From Permianibacter fluminis (GTDB lineage: Bacteria > Pseudomonadota > Gammaproteobacteria > Enterobacterales > Permianibacteraceae), in assembly GCF_013179735.1 (NCBI RefSeq), contig NZ_JABMEG010000001.1, positions 1-64,000 of the forward strand: 64,000 nt of DNA, in the 5' to 3' direction. Under the pieces are notes generated by a model. The model was given only the letters and a program-made list of their open reading frames with translations, was not told the DNA's origin and ran no database searches. The translations under genes and the position numbers were made by a program. Positions 35,824 through 45,298 of the stretch are shown here, in pieces. Each line of letters starts with the position of its first letter. The stretch's first letter is position 1.

Positions 35824-36762
35824 ATGCGCAACGCTGCCGGGGTTATCAGTTCGGTTGTCTGTTTGCTGATCGCATCACTGTTCAATGCAACGGCCAGCGC
35901 CGCCGAGCCGGCGTCGTTCGATTCTGCTTTCGATACCGTTGCCGCCTTCCGTTACCTGCACCAGCCCGATCTGGTCTTCAACACCGTCAACCACCAAGAG
36001 CTGCTGCTCGATGTCACCCGCCCCGACGACAACCGCGCCCGCCCGGTCTTGTTGTTCTTTCATGGCGGCGGCTGGGCCTACAACAATAAAAACCACGCCG
36101 ACATGTGGCTGCTGCCCTGGCTCGCCGAAGGGTTTGCGGTGGTCAATGCCGATTACCGCAAAGTCGATGTCGCCACAGCCCCCGGCGCGGTCGACGATGC
36201 CCGCTGCGCGCTGAACTGGATCGCGCTCAATGCCGACCGCTTTCATTTTGATCTGAACCGTATCGTCGTCTCCGGCCATTCCGCTGGCGGCCATCTGGCG
36301 CTGATGACGGGCTATGCCACCGACAGCGGACTGTTTGATCGACAATGCTGGAACGGCGACGGGCCGAAAGTGGCCGCAGTGATCAACTGGTATGGCATCA
36401 CCGATGTCGCCGACTTGCTCAGCGGCCCGCACCAGCACGCCTACGCAGTGCAGTGGATCGGCAATCCGCCGGACCCGGTTGCGCTGGCCAAAAAAGTTTC
36501 GCCGCTGAGCTACCTACGCAAGGATGTGCCACCAACCCTGAGCATCCATGGCGATGCCGATACCGTGGTGCCGTACAGTCACAGCCTGCGACTGCACGAA
36601 GCGCTGCGCAAACTCGGTGTCACCGAGCAATTGATCACCGTGCCCGGCGCCAATCACGGTGAGTTTTCCAACGAGGCGGTAACGAACGCCTACCAAGCAA
36701 TCTGGGCCTTTTTGGCTCGACAAAAATTGCTGCCGGACCAAGACCGCGGCAGCGGTAAATAG
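35824..36762 (+). CDS. Exported alpha/beta hydrolase (esterase)
   Basis: A 312-residue protein. Signal peptide residues 1-26 (cleavage near ASAAE). The oxyanion motif HGGGWAY is near residue 80, the nucleophile elbow GHSAGGH near 157, the acid in HGDADTVVP and His in GANHGEF. It resembles secreted carboxylesterases of the BD-FAE/HSL-like type. AAAGGAG precedes the ATG. The substrate is not predictable. Confidence 0.88.
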   Translation: MRNAAGVISSVVCLLIASLFNATASAAEPASFDSAFDTVAAFRYLHQPDLVFNTVNHQELLLDVTRPDDNRARPVLLFFHGGGWAYNNKNHADMWLLPWLAEGFAVVNADYRKVDVATAPGAVDDARCALNWIALNADRFHFDLNRIVVSGHSAGGHLALMTGYATDSGLFDRQCWNGDGPKVAAVINWYGITDVADLLSGPHQHAYAVQWIGNPPDPVALAKKVSPLSYLRKDVPPTLSIHGDADTVVPYSHSLRLHEALRKLGVTEQLITVPGANHGEFSNEAVTNAYQAIWAFLARQKLLPDQDRGSGK

Positions 36763-36939
36763 GTTTATCGTTGCCAAACCGGCGGCAACATCTCGTCCTT
36801 TCCGCAGACTCGCACACAGCGAGCGCACTTGGCAGCCCGTCAAAGTCTGGCGCGATGATAAAAAAATGACCTGTCCCTGTGACGAATCCCCGCAGCCAGC
36901 GAATCATGAGTGGAATCCCCTCGTTACCGGAACCCGATC

Positions 36940-37458
36940 ATGTCGGAAGTCAGTGCCACGATGAGCCTTGATACCCGTCAGGCGTTTGCCGCGCTGCTGG
37001 AGCGCCATCGCAAGATTGTCTTCAAGGTGGCCAATAGTTATGCCTGGCAACCAGACGATCGCGCCGAGCTGGCGCAGGAAATTGCCTTGCAGCTGTGGCG
37101 CGCCTACCCCAACTACGATGCCAGCCGGCGCTTCTCGACCTGGATGTATCGCATTGCACTGAACGTAGCCATTTCTTACGTCCGTGAGCACAGCGAGCGG
37201 CGCGCCAATACGGTAGCGCTGGATACCGACTTGCATGACACCGCCGACCCCAACGCCCGCGATCCGGAACTGGCGCAACAACTGAGCACGCTGCACCGGG
37301 TGATTGCCGCACTCGATCCGCTGAACCGGGCGCTGATGCTGTTGTATCTCGATGAATACAGCAACCGGGAAATTGGCGAAGTGCTTGGCCTGAGCGAGAC
37401 CAATGTCTCGACCAAGCTGAGCCGTTTGAAGCAACGCATTCGTAGCGAACTGGCCTGA
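36940..37458 (+). CDS. ECF-type RNA polymerase sigma factor
   Basis: A 172-residue protein. Region 2 (RKIVFKVANSYAW through FSTWMYRIALNVAI) and region 4 (LDEYSNREIGEVLGLSETNVSTKLSR) are both clear, and regions 1.1 and 3 are missing, as in ECF factors. Start at 36940, with 36961 as an alternative. The next gene begins 27 bases later and encodes a membrane protein that may control it. Confidence 0.9.
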   Translation: MSEVSATMSLDTRQAFAALLERHRKIVFKVANSYAWQPDDRAELAQEIALQLWRAYPNYDASRRFSTWMYRIALNVAISYVREHSERRANTVALDTDLHDTADPNARDPELAQQLSTLHRVIAALDPLNRALMLLYLDEYSNREIGEVLGLSETNVSTKLSRLKQRIRSELA

Positions 37459-37485
37459 GCCAGCCGCAACACTGGGAGACAGAAC

Positions 37486-38151
37486 ATGAGCAACCCGATG
37501 GAACTGGATGATTTGAAAGCGGCCTGGCAGGCCATGGATCGCAAGCTGGAACAGCAAAACGGTCTGCTGTTGCTGCAGGCTCGCGAATCGCAGTTCAAGA
37601 CCCTGCGCCGGCGCTTGCTGCCGCTGCGCTTTGGCCAGGCGCTGCAGATGTTGTTTGGCGTCGCGTTGATCTTGCCATCAGTAACGGTGTGGTCGTCGCT
37701 ACGCGATGGCAGCGCGCTGTTCTGGGCCGGGATCGTGATGCATGTCTACGGCGTCATGCTGATCGTGACCGGCGGCATCATGCAGGGTTTGCTCAGTGAA
37801 TTTGATCGCGGCGAATCGGTGCTGACCAACCAGAAACGGCTGGCGAAAGCGCGGCGCTTTTATGTGCTGGCTGGCATGAGCGTCGGCCTGCCGTGGTGGC
37901 TGCTCTGGATCCCGTTCATGATGGTGATCAGCGCGGCCGCTACCGGCGTCGACTTCTATGCCCGTATGCCCAGCGCGATCAACTGGATGCTGCTGGTGGG
38001 CGTGCTGGGTCTGGTCGCGACCCTGCTGCTCCATCGCTGGGCCATGCGGCGACCGAGCTGGGCGAACCGTATCGAACGCTCGGCCGCCGGTCGCAGCCTG
38101 AACCGGGCCAAAGCGACTCTGGATGAAATCGCCGCGTTCGAGCAGGACTGA
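37486..38151 (+). CDS. Membrane protein co-encoded with the ECF sigma factor
   Basis: A 221-residue protein. A soluble N-terminus of about 45 residues (MELDDLKAAWQAMDRKLEQ) precedes four membrane helices (about 50-70, 80-102, 125-150, 162-180) and a basic C-terminal tail. The LDDLKxxWQ opening is typical of small membrane proteins encoded after ECF sigma genes, so an anti-sigma role is plausible though unproven. GGGAG precedes the ATG. A terminator follows. Confidence 0.75.
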   Translation: MSNPMELDDLKAAWQAMDRKLEQQNGLLLLQARESQFKTLRRRLLPLRFGQALQMLFGVALILPSVTVWSSLRDGSALFWAGIVMHVYGVMLIVTGGIMQGLLSEFDRGESVLTNQKRLAKARRFYVLAGMSVGLPWWLLWIPFMMVISAAATGVDFYARMPSAINWMLLVGVLGLVATLLLHRWAMRRPSWANRIERSAAGRSLNRAKATLDEIAAFEQD

Positions 38152-38192
38152 GCGGATGGGCGCAACCGGCTTGCTGTCAGCAAGTTGCCAAT

Positions 38193-38221
38193 AAAAAACG
38201 CGGCCAGTGGCCGCGTTTTTT
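38193..38221. terminator. Bidirectional intrinsic terminator
   Basis: AAAAAACGCGGCC-AGT-GGCCGCGTTTTTT, between the ECF operon and leftward ppa. Works for both strands. Confidence 0.9.
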
Positions 38222-38282
38222 ATTGTCTCTTTTTTCACTGCCGCGTTTTTGCTTGGCGTTGCTTGGCCATGCTCAGCGCTTT

Positions 38283-38819
38283 TTACTTCTCGCTGTCTTG
38301 AAAACGCTTCAGGCTGGCGACGATTTCGGCGCGGGCGGCGTCGGCGCCTTCCCAGCCGGTGACCTTGACCCATTTGCCTTTTTCCAGATCCTTGTAGTGC
38401 TCAAAGAAGTGCTGGATTTGCTGGCGCAGCAACAGCGGCAAATCTTCATGCGATTTGACGTCGTCATACAGCGGGGTCAGTTTCGACACCGGCACCGCCA
38501 GCAACTTGGCGTCGCCACCGGCTTCGTCGTCCATTTTCAGCACGCCGACCGGACGGCAGCGGATCACGACGCCGGCTTGCAGCGCAAACGGCGTCACCAC
38601 CAGCACGTCGGCCGGATCACCGTCATCGGAAATGGTGCCGGGAATGTAACCGTAGTTGCAGGGATAGTGCATGGCGGTGGCCATGAAACGGTCGACGAAA
38701 ATGGCGCCGGTTTCTTTGTCCACTTCGTATTTGATCGGCTCGGAATGGGCCGAGATCTCGATGATGACGTTGATTTCGTCCGGCACTTTCTTGCCGGCCG
38801 GGACTTCTTTCAGGGCCAT
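38283..38819 (-). CDS. ppa: Inorganic pyrophosphatase (family I)
   Basis: A 178-residue cytoplasmic enzyme hydrolysing PPi to phosphate. [15 protein letters not shown] and [14 protein letters not shown] carry the metal-binding Asp residues. The start at 38819 (MALKEVPAG) matches family N-termini. Length as in E. coli Ppa (176). Confidence 0.97.
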   Translation of the reverse strand: MALKEVPAGKKVPDEINVIIEISAHSEPIKYEVDKETGAIFVDRFMATAMHYPCNYGYIPGTISDDGDPADVLVVTPFALQAGVVIRCRPVGVLKMDDEAGGDAKLLAVPVSKLTPLYDDVKSHEDLPLLLRQQIQHFFEHYKDLEKGKWVKVTGWEGADAARAEIVASLKRFQDSEK

Positions 38820-39095
38820 GTCGTTACCTGCTTTGGCGACTTGCTGCAGACGGAAGGCCAGCACTGGCGGCTGACCCGGAAAAGGGCGCGCATTATAACG
38901 ACCTTGCTGCAGTGCGACAAAGCGCGTTTCGGAATGAAACGGACCCGGGCGATTCCAGCAGTTTGGCCGCAATCAGGGTAGGCCGGAACGGCATTTGTGC
39001 ACAGGAAAAACCCGAAAAATGGCACTGGGGTCCGGTACGGCCGGCCGCGATGCTGAGCCTGCAGGCCCCGCTTGAGGGCCGGAGGGAGAACCACG

Positions 39096-39758
39096 ATGTC
39101 TGTCCAAATGCTCAGAACCGAAACCGTCGGTGCCGATCTCGGCCACACCGGACTGACGCTGTTGCTGGCCATGACGGTCAGTTTTGCCTTGCTGGCGCTG
39201 ATGGCCCGACTGGTTGACCCAGCAGTGACGCCGGTCGTCTCGCACAGCGCGCCGATCTGGGCAGAACCCGCGCTGTTGCCGGCCAGTACCGAGAAGCAGC
39301 GGCGGCCACGGACTCTGCCAAAGGCGCCGCAGCAGCAGGCAGCCCAGCAGTCCGGGCCCCGCATCGACCGGCTGCCACCGGACGTGGACGGGAAAGGCGA
39401 TGCGCTGCCGCCATTTGTGCCCGAGGGCAACCCCGGCTGGCCGGGTGACAAGCCCGTTCCGGGTCGTGTCGGCCCTGACCTTGACCAAGCCATGGCCAGC
39501 GAAGGGTTGATTCCGCTGAGCCAAATTCAGCCGCTCTACCCACGCGCCCAAGCTGCACAAGGCATCGAAGGCCAGGTCACACTGCAATTTCTGGTGCAGG
39601 CGGATGGCTCGGTCAGCGATGTCCGGGTCGTCAATGCCACGCCACGCGGAGCATTCGAGGCCGCCGCGCGGCAAGCGGTCAGCAAATGGCGTTACCGCGC
39701 CCATGGCAGCGCCGCGATCAGCCAAACCGTGACGCTGGAATTTCATCTGGACGATTGA
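39096..39758 (+). CDS. TonB family energy-transducing protein
   Basis: A 220-residue protein. One N-terminal membrane helix (about residues 18-40), a Pro/Gln/Gly-rich periplasmic linker (to about 130) and a C-terminal TonB domain with IQPLYPRAQAAQGIEGQVTLQF and AARQAVSKWRY. GGAGGGAG precedes the ATG. No exbB, exbD or receptor gene is near, so its partner system lies elsewhere. Confidence 0.88.
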   Translation: MSVQMLRTETVGADLGHTGLTLLLAMTVSFALLALMARLVDPAVTPVVSHSAPIWAEPALLPASTEKQRRPRTLPKAPQQQAAQQSGPRIDRLPPDVDGKGDALPPFVPEGNPGWPGDKPVPGRVGPDLDQAMASEGLIPLSQIQPLYPRAQAAQGIEGQVTLQFLVQADGSVSDVRVVNATPRGAFEAAARQAVSKWRYRAHGSAAISQTVTLEFHLDD

Positions 39759-39889
39759 GACCACGCCGCTTCGGCAGCAACGAACCGCGCCCTGATCGCC
39801 CGGTCAGGGCGCGTGTCGTTGCCGGTTGCGCTTTGGCACGCTGGCACCTACTTTTGCCTTACGCATCTTTTCGTCGACACCGAGGCATC

Positions 39890-41830
39890 TTGCGCCAGTC
39901 TCTGTATCTGCTGTGGCTGATTGTCCGCGTAGTGCTGGCTGGCGTAGCGCTGACCGGCTTGGCGCGGGCCGCCGAGTCACCCTCGCCCACTGAGCAGCAG
40001 ATCAAACCGCTGCTGGACCAGGCATCCGACAGCTACTCCCTCGATAAAGCCAAAGCCAAAGCGCTGGCCGATCAGGCCCGGGCGTTGGTGCGCAGCCAAC
40101 CGGCAAAAGATGCCGAAGCGCACTTGCTGTCTTATGAGTGCTGGCTGGCCTTCAGCGAGCAGGATGCTGCGGCCGCCATGCGGCTCGCCGAAGCCGGCAT
40201 GGCCTTCGCCCGCGACGCCAAACAAGATCGCTGGTATGCCGATCTGCAGATGTGTCGCGGCTTTGCCTTTGAAAGTCAGAGTCGCTATGACGAAGCCCTC
40301 GCTGATTACGAATTCGCCATCAGCGAAGGCCGCCGACTCGACAATCACGAATTGCTGTCCGATGCGCTCAGCTCACGCGCCGATCTGTATTCATTGCGCG
40401 GCAATTTTGCCAAGGCGCTGGCGGACTATCAGGAATCCTATCCACTGTTTCTGGAAATCAACCGGCCGCGCAACATTCGTTATGTCCTCGGCGGCATCGC
40501 CAATCTGTATTCCCGGCTCGGTGAGCATGAGCGGGCGCTGGAATATTTTCAGCAGTTGCTGACGGCAGCGGAGGCCTCCGGCGAGCCGCCGGTGATCGGC
40601 GCGACGCTGATCAACATTGGTCATGCGCTCAGCCGCAAACACGAACCGAAACAGGCGCTGGAGCGTTACCAGCAAGCCTGGGACATTTTCAAGGGTCTGA
40701 ACTTTCCGGGTCAGCTGGCCGTGTTGCAGCAATCGATGGGCGCCTGTCAGGTCGAGCTGAATCATCCTGAGCTGGCGCTGCCGCTGCTCGATGATTCGAT
40801 CGCGCGCTACCAGAAGATTGGCGATCCGATTCAGATTGCGTTGACCAAAGTCTATCGCGGTCAGGCCTTGCAAGGTCTGCATCGCGAACGCGAGGCGCTG
40901 GCCGAGTTTGATGCCGCCGTGCCGGTACTGCGTGAACATCAAATGCTGCGCTATCTCGCCGATGCCGAAAAAGCCCGCACCCAACTGCTGGCCAGCAACA
41001 AGCAATGGCCCGAGGCCTACACGGCGCTGGACGGCTTTCTGAAAACCCATCTGGAGTTGGATAGCCAACTGCGCGAAGAGCAAACCGCGCGGATGCGGGT
41101 GCAATTCGACAGTGAAAAAAAGGAGCAGGAGAACCGGCTGCTGCAAAAAGAAAAAGCCATGACCGACAAGGCGCTGTCCGATGCCGACCACATCCGCTGG
41201 TTGCAATCGGTGGCAATTGGCCTGGCTGCACTGCTGCTGGTGGTGATTGGCTATCTGGCCTACAAACAAGTCAAAGCCACTCGCCGCATGCAGGCGCTGG
41301 CGCTGACCGATGAACTGACCCGGCTACCGAACCGGCGTCATATCCTGACTTATGCCAATGATCAGATTGCGCTGGCGCGCGACAACAAATCGGCGCTCAG
41401 CGTGCTGGTGTTCGATGTCGATTATTTCAAGCGCATCAACGACAGCTACGGCCATCTGACCGGCGACAAGGTGCTGCAGCGCATTTCGGACGTTTGCAAT
41501 GCCGCGCTGCGCGAAGGCGACAAGCTCGGTCGCACCGGTGGCGAAGAGTTTCTGGTGATTTTGCCCGGCACCAAAGCGGTAGCCGCGATGGATGTTGCTG
41601 AGCGGCTACGGCAAGCGGTTGACGAAATTGATTGCCGCGACCTGCATCCGGATCTGCACGTCACCATAAGTCTCGGCGTCTGCGAATGGGACAACAGTTT
41701 CGACGACATTTCGCAGCTGTCCCATCAGGCGGACAACGCCCTGTACCGGGCCAAGGAAAGCGGCCGCAACCGGGTTGAACTGGCCCGTCGCAACGAGCCC
41801 GATCAGGTGCCGGCGCAGCGCAGCAGCTGA
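39890..41830 (+). CDS. TPR-containing diguanylate cyclase (GGDEF)
   Basis: A 646-residue protein if started at the TTG at 39890, which has GAGG 4 bases upstream and opens a signal-like hydrophobic stretch. An exported sensor part with about seven TPR-like repeats (residues 30-380) is followed by a coiled coil, a membrane helix (about 440-462), then a GGDEF domain with the active motif GRTGGEEF near residue 549 and substrate residues FDVDYFKRINDSYGH. It should make c-di-GMP. No inhibitory RxxD site is evident. Confidence 0.88.
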   Translation: MRQSLYLLWLIVRVVLAGVALTGLARAAESPSPTEQQIKPLLDQASDSYSLDKAKAKALADQARALVRSQPAKDAEAHLLSYECWLAFSEQDAAAAMRLAEAGMAFARDAKQDRWYADLQMCRGFAFESQSRYDEALADYEFAISEGRRLDNHELLSDALSSRADLYSLRGNFAKALADYQESYPLFLEINRPRNIRYVLGGIANLYSRLGEHERALEYFQQLLTAAEASGEPPVIGATLINIGHALSRKHEPKQALERYQQAWDIFKGLNFPGQLAVLQQSMGACQVELNHPELALPLLDDSIARYQKIGDPIQIALTKVYRGQALQGLHREREALAEFDAAVPVLREHQMLRYLADAEKARTQLLASNKQWPEAYTALDGFLKTHLELDSQLREEQTARMRVQFDSEKKEQENRLLQKEKAMTDKALSDADHIRWLQSVAIGLAALLLVVIGYLAYKQVKATRRMQALALTDELTRLPNRRHILTYANDQIALARDNKSALSVLVFDVDYFKRINDSYGHLTGDKVLQRISDVCNAALREGDKLGRTGGEEFLVILPGTKAVAAMDVAERLRQAVDEIDCRDLHPDLHVTISLGVCEWDNSFDDISQLSHQADNALYRAKESGRNRVELARRNEPDQVPAQRSS

Positions 41831-41846
41831 TCGGCACAGCTAGGGT

Positions 41847-42887
41847 TCAGCGCAAGCTGTAATCGGCAACCAGCCCCGCCGTCAGCACCAAACCATACAG
41901 ATTGTTCAACTGGAAAGCCCGGAAGCAATCCGCCGGTTTGCGGCTTCGCGCGATCAGCATTTGCACCAGCACCAGCAGCGCTGCCAGCGTCCAACCGGCG
42001 AAATACGGCGCGCCCAGTTCCGCCCGCAGTCCCAGCATGAACAAGCCCAGCAAGGCAAAGCCGTGAATCAGGCTGACCAGCAGAATGTCGGCATCGCCGA
42101 ACAAAATGGCGGTCGATTTGATACCAATTTTGCGGTCGTCGTCGCGATCGACCATGCCATACAGCGTGTCGTAGGCCAGCACCCACATCAGCGTGCTCAT
42201 GTACAGCAGCCAGGTAATGGTCGGCAGTTCGTTCTTGACCGCGGCAAACGCCATCGGAATCGCCCACGCAAACGCCGCACCCAGCACCACCTGCGGGAAA
42301 TAGCTGTACCGTTTCATGAACGGATAGACACTGGCAATGGCAATGGCCGCGAACGACAGCATCACGGTGAAACGATTCTGGCTCAGCACCAGGGCAAAGC
42401 TCAGCAGCGCCAGCACCAGAAACAATTGCAGCGCTTGTTTGGCGCTGACCTTGCCGGTCGCCAGCGGCCGGCCTTTGGTGCGCTCGACGGCGCCATCAAA
42501 TTTGCGATCAGCGTAATCGTTGATCACACAGCCGCAGGCGCGCATCAGCGCGGTGCCGAGCACAAACACCAACAAGGTGCCGAGCGGCGGTACGCCACCG
42601 GCAGCAAGCCACAAGGCCCACAGCGTCGGCCACAGCAACAGAAAAATGCCAACCGGTTTGTGCCAGCGCATCAACTCGATATACGGCCGCAGTTGACTGA
42701 GCAAACTGGCCGATGACGACTGTTTGCTGCTTTTGCTGTTGATAGGCCTGCTGTTGTTCGGCTTGCTGTTGGTATTGTCAGCAGCCTTGTCGACGGCTGT
42801 GTCGACGGTTTTGTCGATCGCCCTCGCTGGCAGCTCGCTGGCAGCGGTATCCTGTTCGGGAGCAGTCATCCGTACCTCTATGTCCAC
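41847..42887 (-). CDS. ubiA: 4-hydroxybenzoate polyprenyltransferase
   Basis: A 346-residue membrane enzyme that attaches the polyprenyl tail to 4-hydroxybenzoate in ubiquinone synthesis. The first Asp-rich motif is INDYADRKFDGAVERTKGRPL and the second MVDRDDDRKIG. About nine helices. An unusual low-complexity N-terminal extension of about 60 residues (Asp, Lys, Asn, Ser-rich) precedes the usual start RPYIELMRWHKP. An internal ATG at 42869 is possible. Downstream of ubiC on the same strand. Confidence 0.94.
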   Translation of the reverse strand: MDIEVRMTAPEQDTAASELPARAIDKTVDTAVDKAADNTNSKPNNSRPINSKSSKQSSSASLLSQLRPYIELMRWHKPVGIFLLLWPTLWALWLAAGGVPPLGTLLVFVLGTALMRACGCVINDYADRKFDGAVERTKGRPLATGKVSAKQALQLFLVLALLSFALVLSQNRFTVMLSFAAIAIASVYPFMKRYSYFPQVVLGAAFAWAIPMAFAAVKNELPTITWLLYMSTLMWVLAYDTLYGMVDRDDDRKIGIKSTAILFGDADILLVSLIHGFALLGLFMLGLRAELGAPYFAGWTLAALLVLVQMLIARSRKPADCFRAFQLNNLYGLVLTAGLVADYSLR

Positions 42888-42998
42888 GTCGTTGGTTTTT
42901 GGCGCTGATCAAACGTAAGCGTTCACGAGATGGCAGCGCGTCACCACAGCAAGGCCGTGCGATGGTCACGACACACTGCGACAACCACCACAAAAAAA

Positions 42999-43523
42999 CT
43001 ACAGCAAGCGTGCCAGCGCCGGCAATGCCACTTCATGCACCAGCAACGGTGCACCACGCAGCAGAAACCGCGAGCGCCGCGCCGGGATGCCGCGCTGCCA
43101 CGGCAGCTGCAATTGCAACAGGCGGCGCGCCAGCAATTCGCGGCCATCGAGGCTGCGATACTGCAAGGTCTCGCGCACGCCATCGCCGGCAAACAGTAGC
43201 GCGCCCAGGGCGCGACCACCAAGCTGGGTCAGTTCGCGATTGGGCCCGAGCAGGCTGCGGGCGGGGATCACGGTGCGCGCAAAAATGACGGCCAGTTCGT
43301 CACGGCACAACACCACTTCGCGCACGTAGCAAGGCTGTGGTGCGTTGAAACCCAGCGCGCTTGCCTCTTCGCCACGAACGGTTTGCCAATGCTGCAGCAA
43401 AGGCCGAACCGTAATGGGTCCGAGCCGCGCGATCAACGCCTCGGTGAACGAACCGGTTTCGGTCATCAGTTGCTGCAATGCTGGCGGCCAGCCCGGCGCC
43501 TGTTCGCGCCAGTTCAGTTGCAT
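42999..43523 (-). CDS. ubiC: Chorismate lyase
   Basis: A 174-residue enzyme converting chorismate to 4-hydroxybenzoate, the UbiA substrate. FARTVIPARSLLGPNRELTQLG and the C-terminal RRSRFLL are family features. The start at 43523 (MQLNWREQ) gives the usual length. An upstream in-frame ATG at 43637 would add 38 residues and intrude into the promoter space shared with rubredoxin. Confidence 0.9.
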   Translation of the reverse strand: MQLNWREQAPGWPPALQQLMTETGSFTEALIARLGPITVRPLLQHWQTVRGEEASALGFNAPQPCYVREVVLCRDELAVIFARTVIPARSLLGPNRELTQLGGRALGALLFAGDGVRETLQYRSLDGRELLARRLLQLQLPWQRGIPARRSRFLLRGAPLLVHEVALPALARLL

Positions 43524-43762
43524 GATTGCGACCGCCGGCCGTTGTTTGGCGCGCAAAGTGGCTGAGCCGACTTGGCCAGCAAAGTGAATGAAGGCATCAC
43601 GTGCAGGTCTTGGATCACGGTACAAAGAAGCCGACATTATACGCAGCCGGACTTGCCGGCGACTGCTCGTACCGCTATAACGTCGCCGCGACCGGCCAGG
43701 CCGGTTCCGATGGGTGCAACCGTAACGAGCGACAGCCGCGTAGCTGTCCTGCAGGTGAAATG

Positions 43763-43930
43763 ATGAAGAAGTGGCAATGTCTGGTCTGCGGCCTGGTTTA
43801 TGACGAGGCGCAAGGCTGGCCGGAAGATGGCATCGCGGCGGGTACCGCCTGGGCTGACGTTCCCGCGGACTGGCTGTGCCCCGATTGCGGCATTGGCAAG
43901 GCCGATTTTGAAATGGTCGAAGTCGACTGA
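43763..43930 (+). CDS. Rubredoxin
   Basis: A 55-residue electron carrier binding one Fe through two CxxC pairs, [11 protein letters not shown] and CPDCG, with the standard WPEDGI and AWADVPADW segments between. AGGTG lies 5 bases before this ATG. An ATG three bases earlier is possible. Divergent from ubiC. Confidence 0.96.
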   Translation: MKKWQCLVCGLVYDEAQGWPEDGIAAGTAWADVPADWLCPDCGIGKADFEMVEVD

Positions 43931-44026
43931 GCCTGACTGGCAGCCGCAACGCCGCTGACTATACTTTTGACCTTGTCCTCAACCGAGCGCGGCCGCATCC
44001 CCGCTCGGCAATTCAGGAGTGGTGTC

Positions 44027-44491
44027 ATGGCGCAGCAAATCCGCAACCGGCTGGCAGTGATGAAGGCTCTTGCGGTAATGAAACTAGCAGTCGCCTTGAT
44101 CGGCCTGTTGCTGCTGAACCAACCGGCCACTGCCAATAGTGGTGGCGGCGCGGATGCCGATCCAGAAGGCACCAAGTATTTTGAGTTGTACCCGAATCTG
44201 GTGACCAATTATCAGAAAGCCGATGGCAAGCTCGGCTTCCTCTCAGTTGGCATTCAACTGAAAATCAAAGGCAGCGCCGGCGTGGAGTTGGTCAAACAGC
44301 ATTTGCCGTTGATGCAGGATGCGGTGGTCTGGCTGTTGCGGGCCCAGAGCGAAACGGCGGTCAAGGATTTGGCCCAGCGTGAGACCCTGCGGCAACAAAC
44401 ACTGACCGAACTGCAAACCCGGCTCGAAGCCGAAACCAAGCAAAAAGAAATCATTCAGGACGTGCTGTTTACGAAATATGTCTGGCAGTGA
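44027..44491 (+). CDS. FliL-like protein
   Basis: A 154-residue protein with an N-terminal signal or anchor (about residues 10-35), then a domain with YFELYPNLVTNYQ, LGFLSVGIQLK and a C-terminal LTELQTRLEAET that resembles flagellar FliL. Several gammaproteobacteria carry such FliL-like genes next to rubredoxin rather than in flagellar clusters. Its role there is unknown. A terminator follows. Confidence 0.78.
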   Translation: MAQQIRNRLAVMKALAVMKLAVALIGLLLLNQPATANSGGGADADPEGTKYFELYPNLVTNYQKADGKLGFLSVGIQLKIKGSAGVELVKQHLPLMQDAVVWLLRAQSETAVKDLAQRETLRQQTLTELQTRLEAETKQKEIIQDVLFTKYVWQ

Positions 44492-44504
44492 GCAGGCCCT
44501 GATG

Positions 44505-44536
44505 AAAAAAATGCGACCACCGGTCGCATTTTTTTT
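44505..44536. terminator. Intrinsic terminator
   Basis: AAAAAAATGCGACC-ACC-GGTCGCATTTTTTT after the FliL-like gene. The symmetric A and T runs also suit the convergent SDR gene. Confidence 0.9.
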
Positions 44537-44602
44537 GCCCACGCAAACAGGTTCAACCTCACCTCACCTACACCTACACAGGTCAGCACAGGCTGGTGCC
44601 GG

Positions 44603-45298
44603 TCAACGCAGCCGCGACAGGCCACCATCCAGCGCCAGCACCTGGCCGGTCATGAATGGCTGCGCTGCGGTCAACAATCCGCTGGCCAGCGCCGCCACGG
44701 TCGCGGCGGCGCCAATGGTTTTCATCGGATTGCGATCCGCAATCTGTTGCCGTTTGCTATCGCTGCTGAGCAACGGCTGCGCCAGCGGCGTGTCGATCAG
44801 TGCCGGCGCGATCGCATTGACTGTGATCGCTGGCGCCAGCTCGGCGGCCAGCGCGCGCGTCAGTCCTTCGATGGCGCCTTTTGCCGCCGCGATCGAGGCA
44901 TGAAAAGGCAACCCGGTTTGAGCCGCAACAGAACTGAAAAAAACAATCGCGGCCTGATCGGCCGCTTTCAGCGCCGGCAAACACGCCTGCACCGCCCGCA
45001 CCGCGCCGAGGCAATTCAATTCCCAGTCACGTAAAAAATCTTGTTCATTGAGTCGGCTGAATGGTTTCAGATTGATGCTGCCCGGGCAGTAAGCCAGACC
45101 GTGCAAACGCTCCGGCAGTTGCTCCCGCGGAAACGGTTCGGTCAAGGCATCCCAGCGAAAGCGCACGGCCGCATGCAAATCATTGGCATGTTCCGGCTCG
45201 CGACAGGCCAGCCAGACGGCGTGATGTTGCAGCAGCAACTGCTCAACCAGCGCCCGACCGATGCCCCGGCTTCCGCCGATCACCAAAATATTCGCCAT
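44603..45298 (-). CDS. SDR-fold protein lacking the catalytic Tyr
   Basis: A 231-residue Rossmann-fold protein. The cofactor loop GGSRGIGRALVEQ is at residues 7-19 and the Ser of the active site in VFFSSVA. Where YxxxK is expected the sequence reads IAAAK, so the catalytic Tyr is replaced by Ile. The C-terminal NAIAPALIDTPL is normal. It may use another residue or bind NAD(P) without standard catalysis. Substrate unknown. Start at 45298 (MANILVIGG). Confidence 0.85.
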   Translation of the reverse strand: MANILVIGGSRGIGRALVEQLLLQHHAVWLACREPEHANDLHAAVRFRWDALTEPFPREQLPERLHGLAYCPGSINLKPFSRLNEQDFLRDWELNCLGAVRAVQACLPALKAADQAAIVFFSSVAAQTGLPFHASIAAAKGAIEGLTRALAAELAPAITVNAIAPALIDTPLAQPLLSSDSKRQQIADRNPMKTIGAAATVAALASGLLTAAQPFMTGQVLALDGGLSRLR

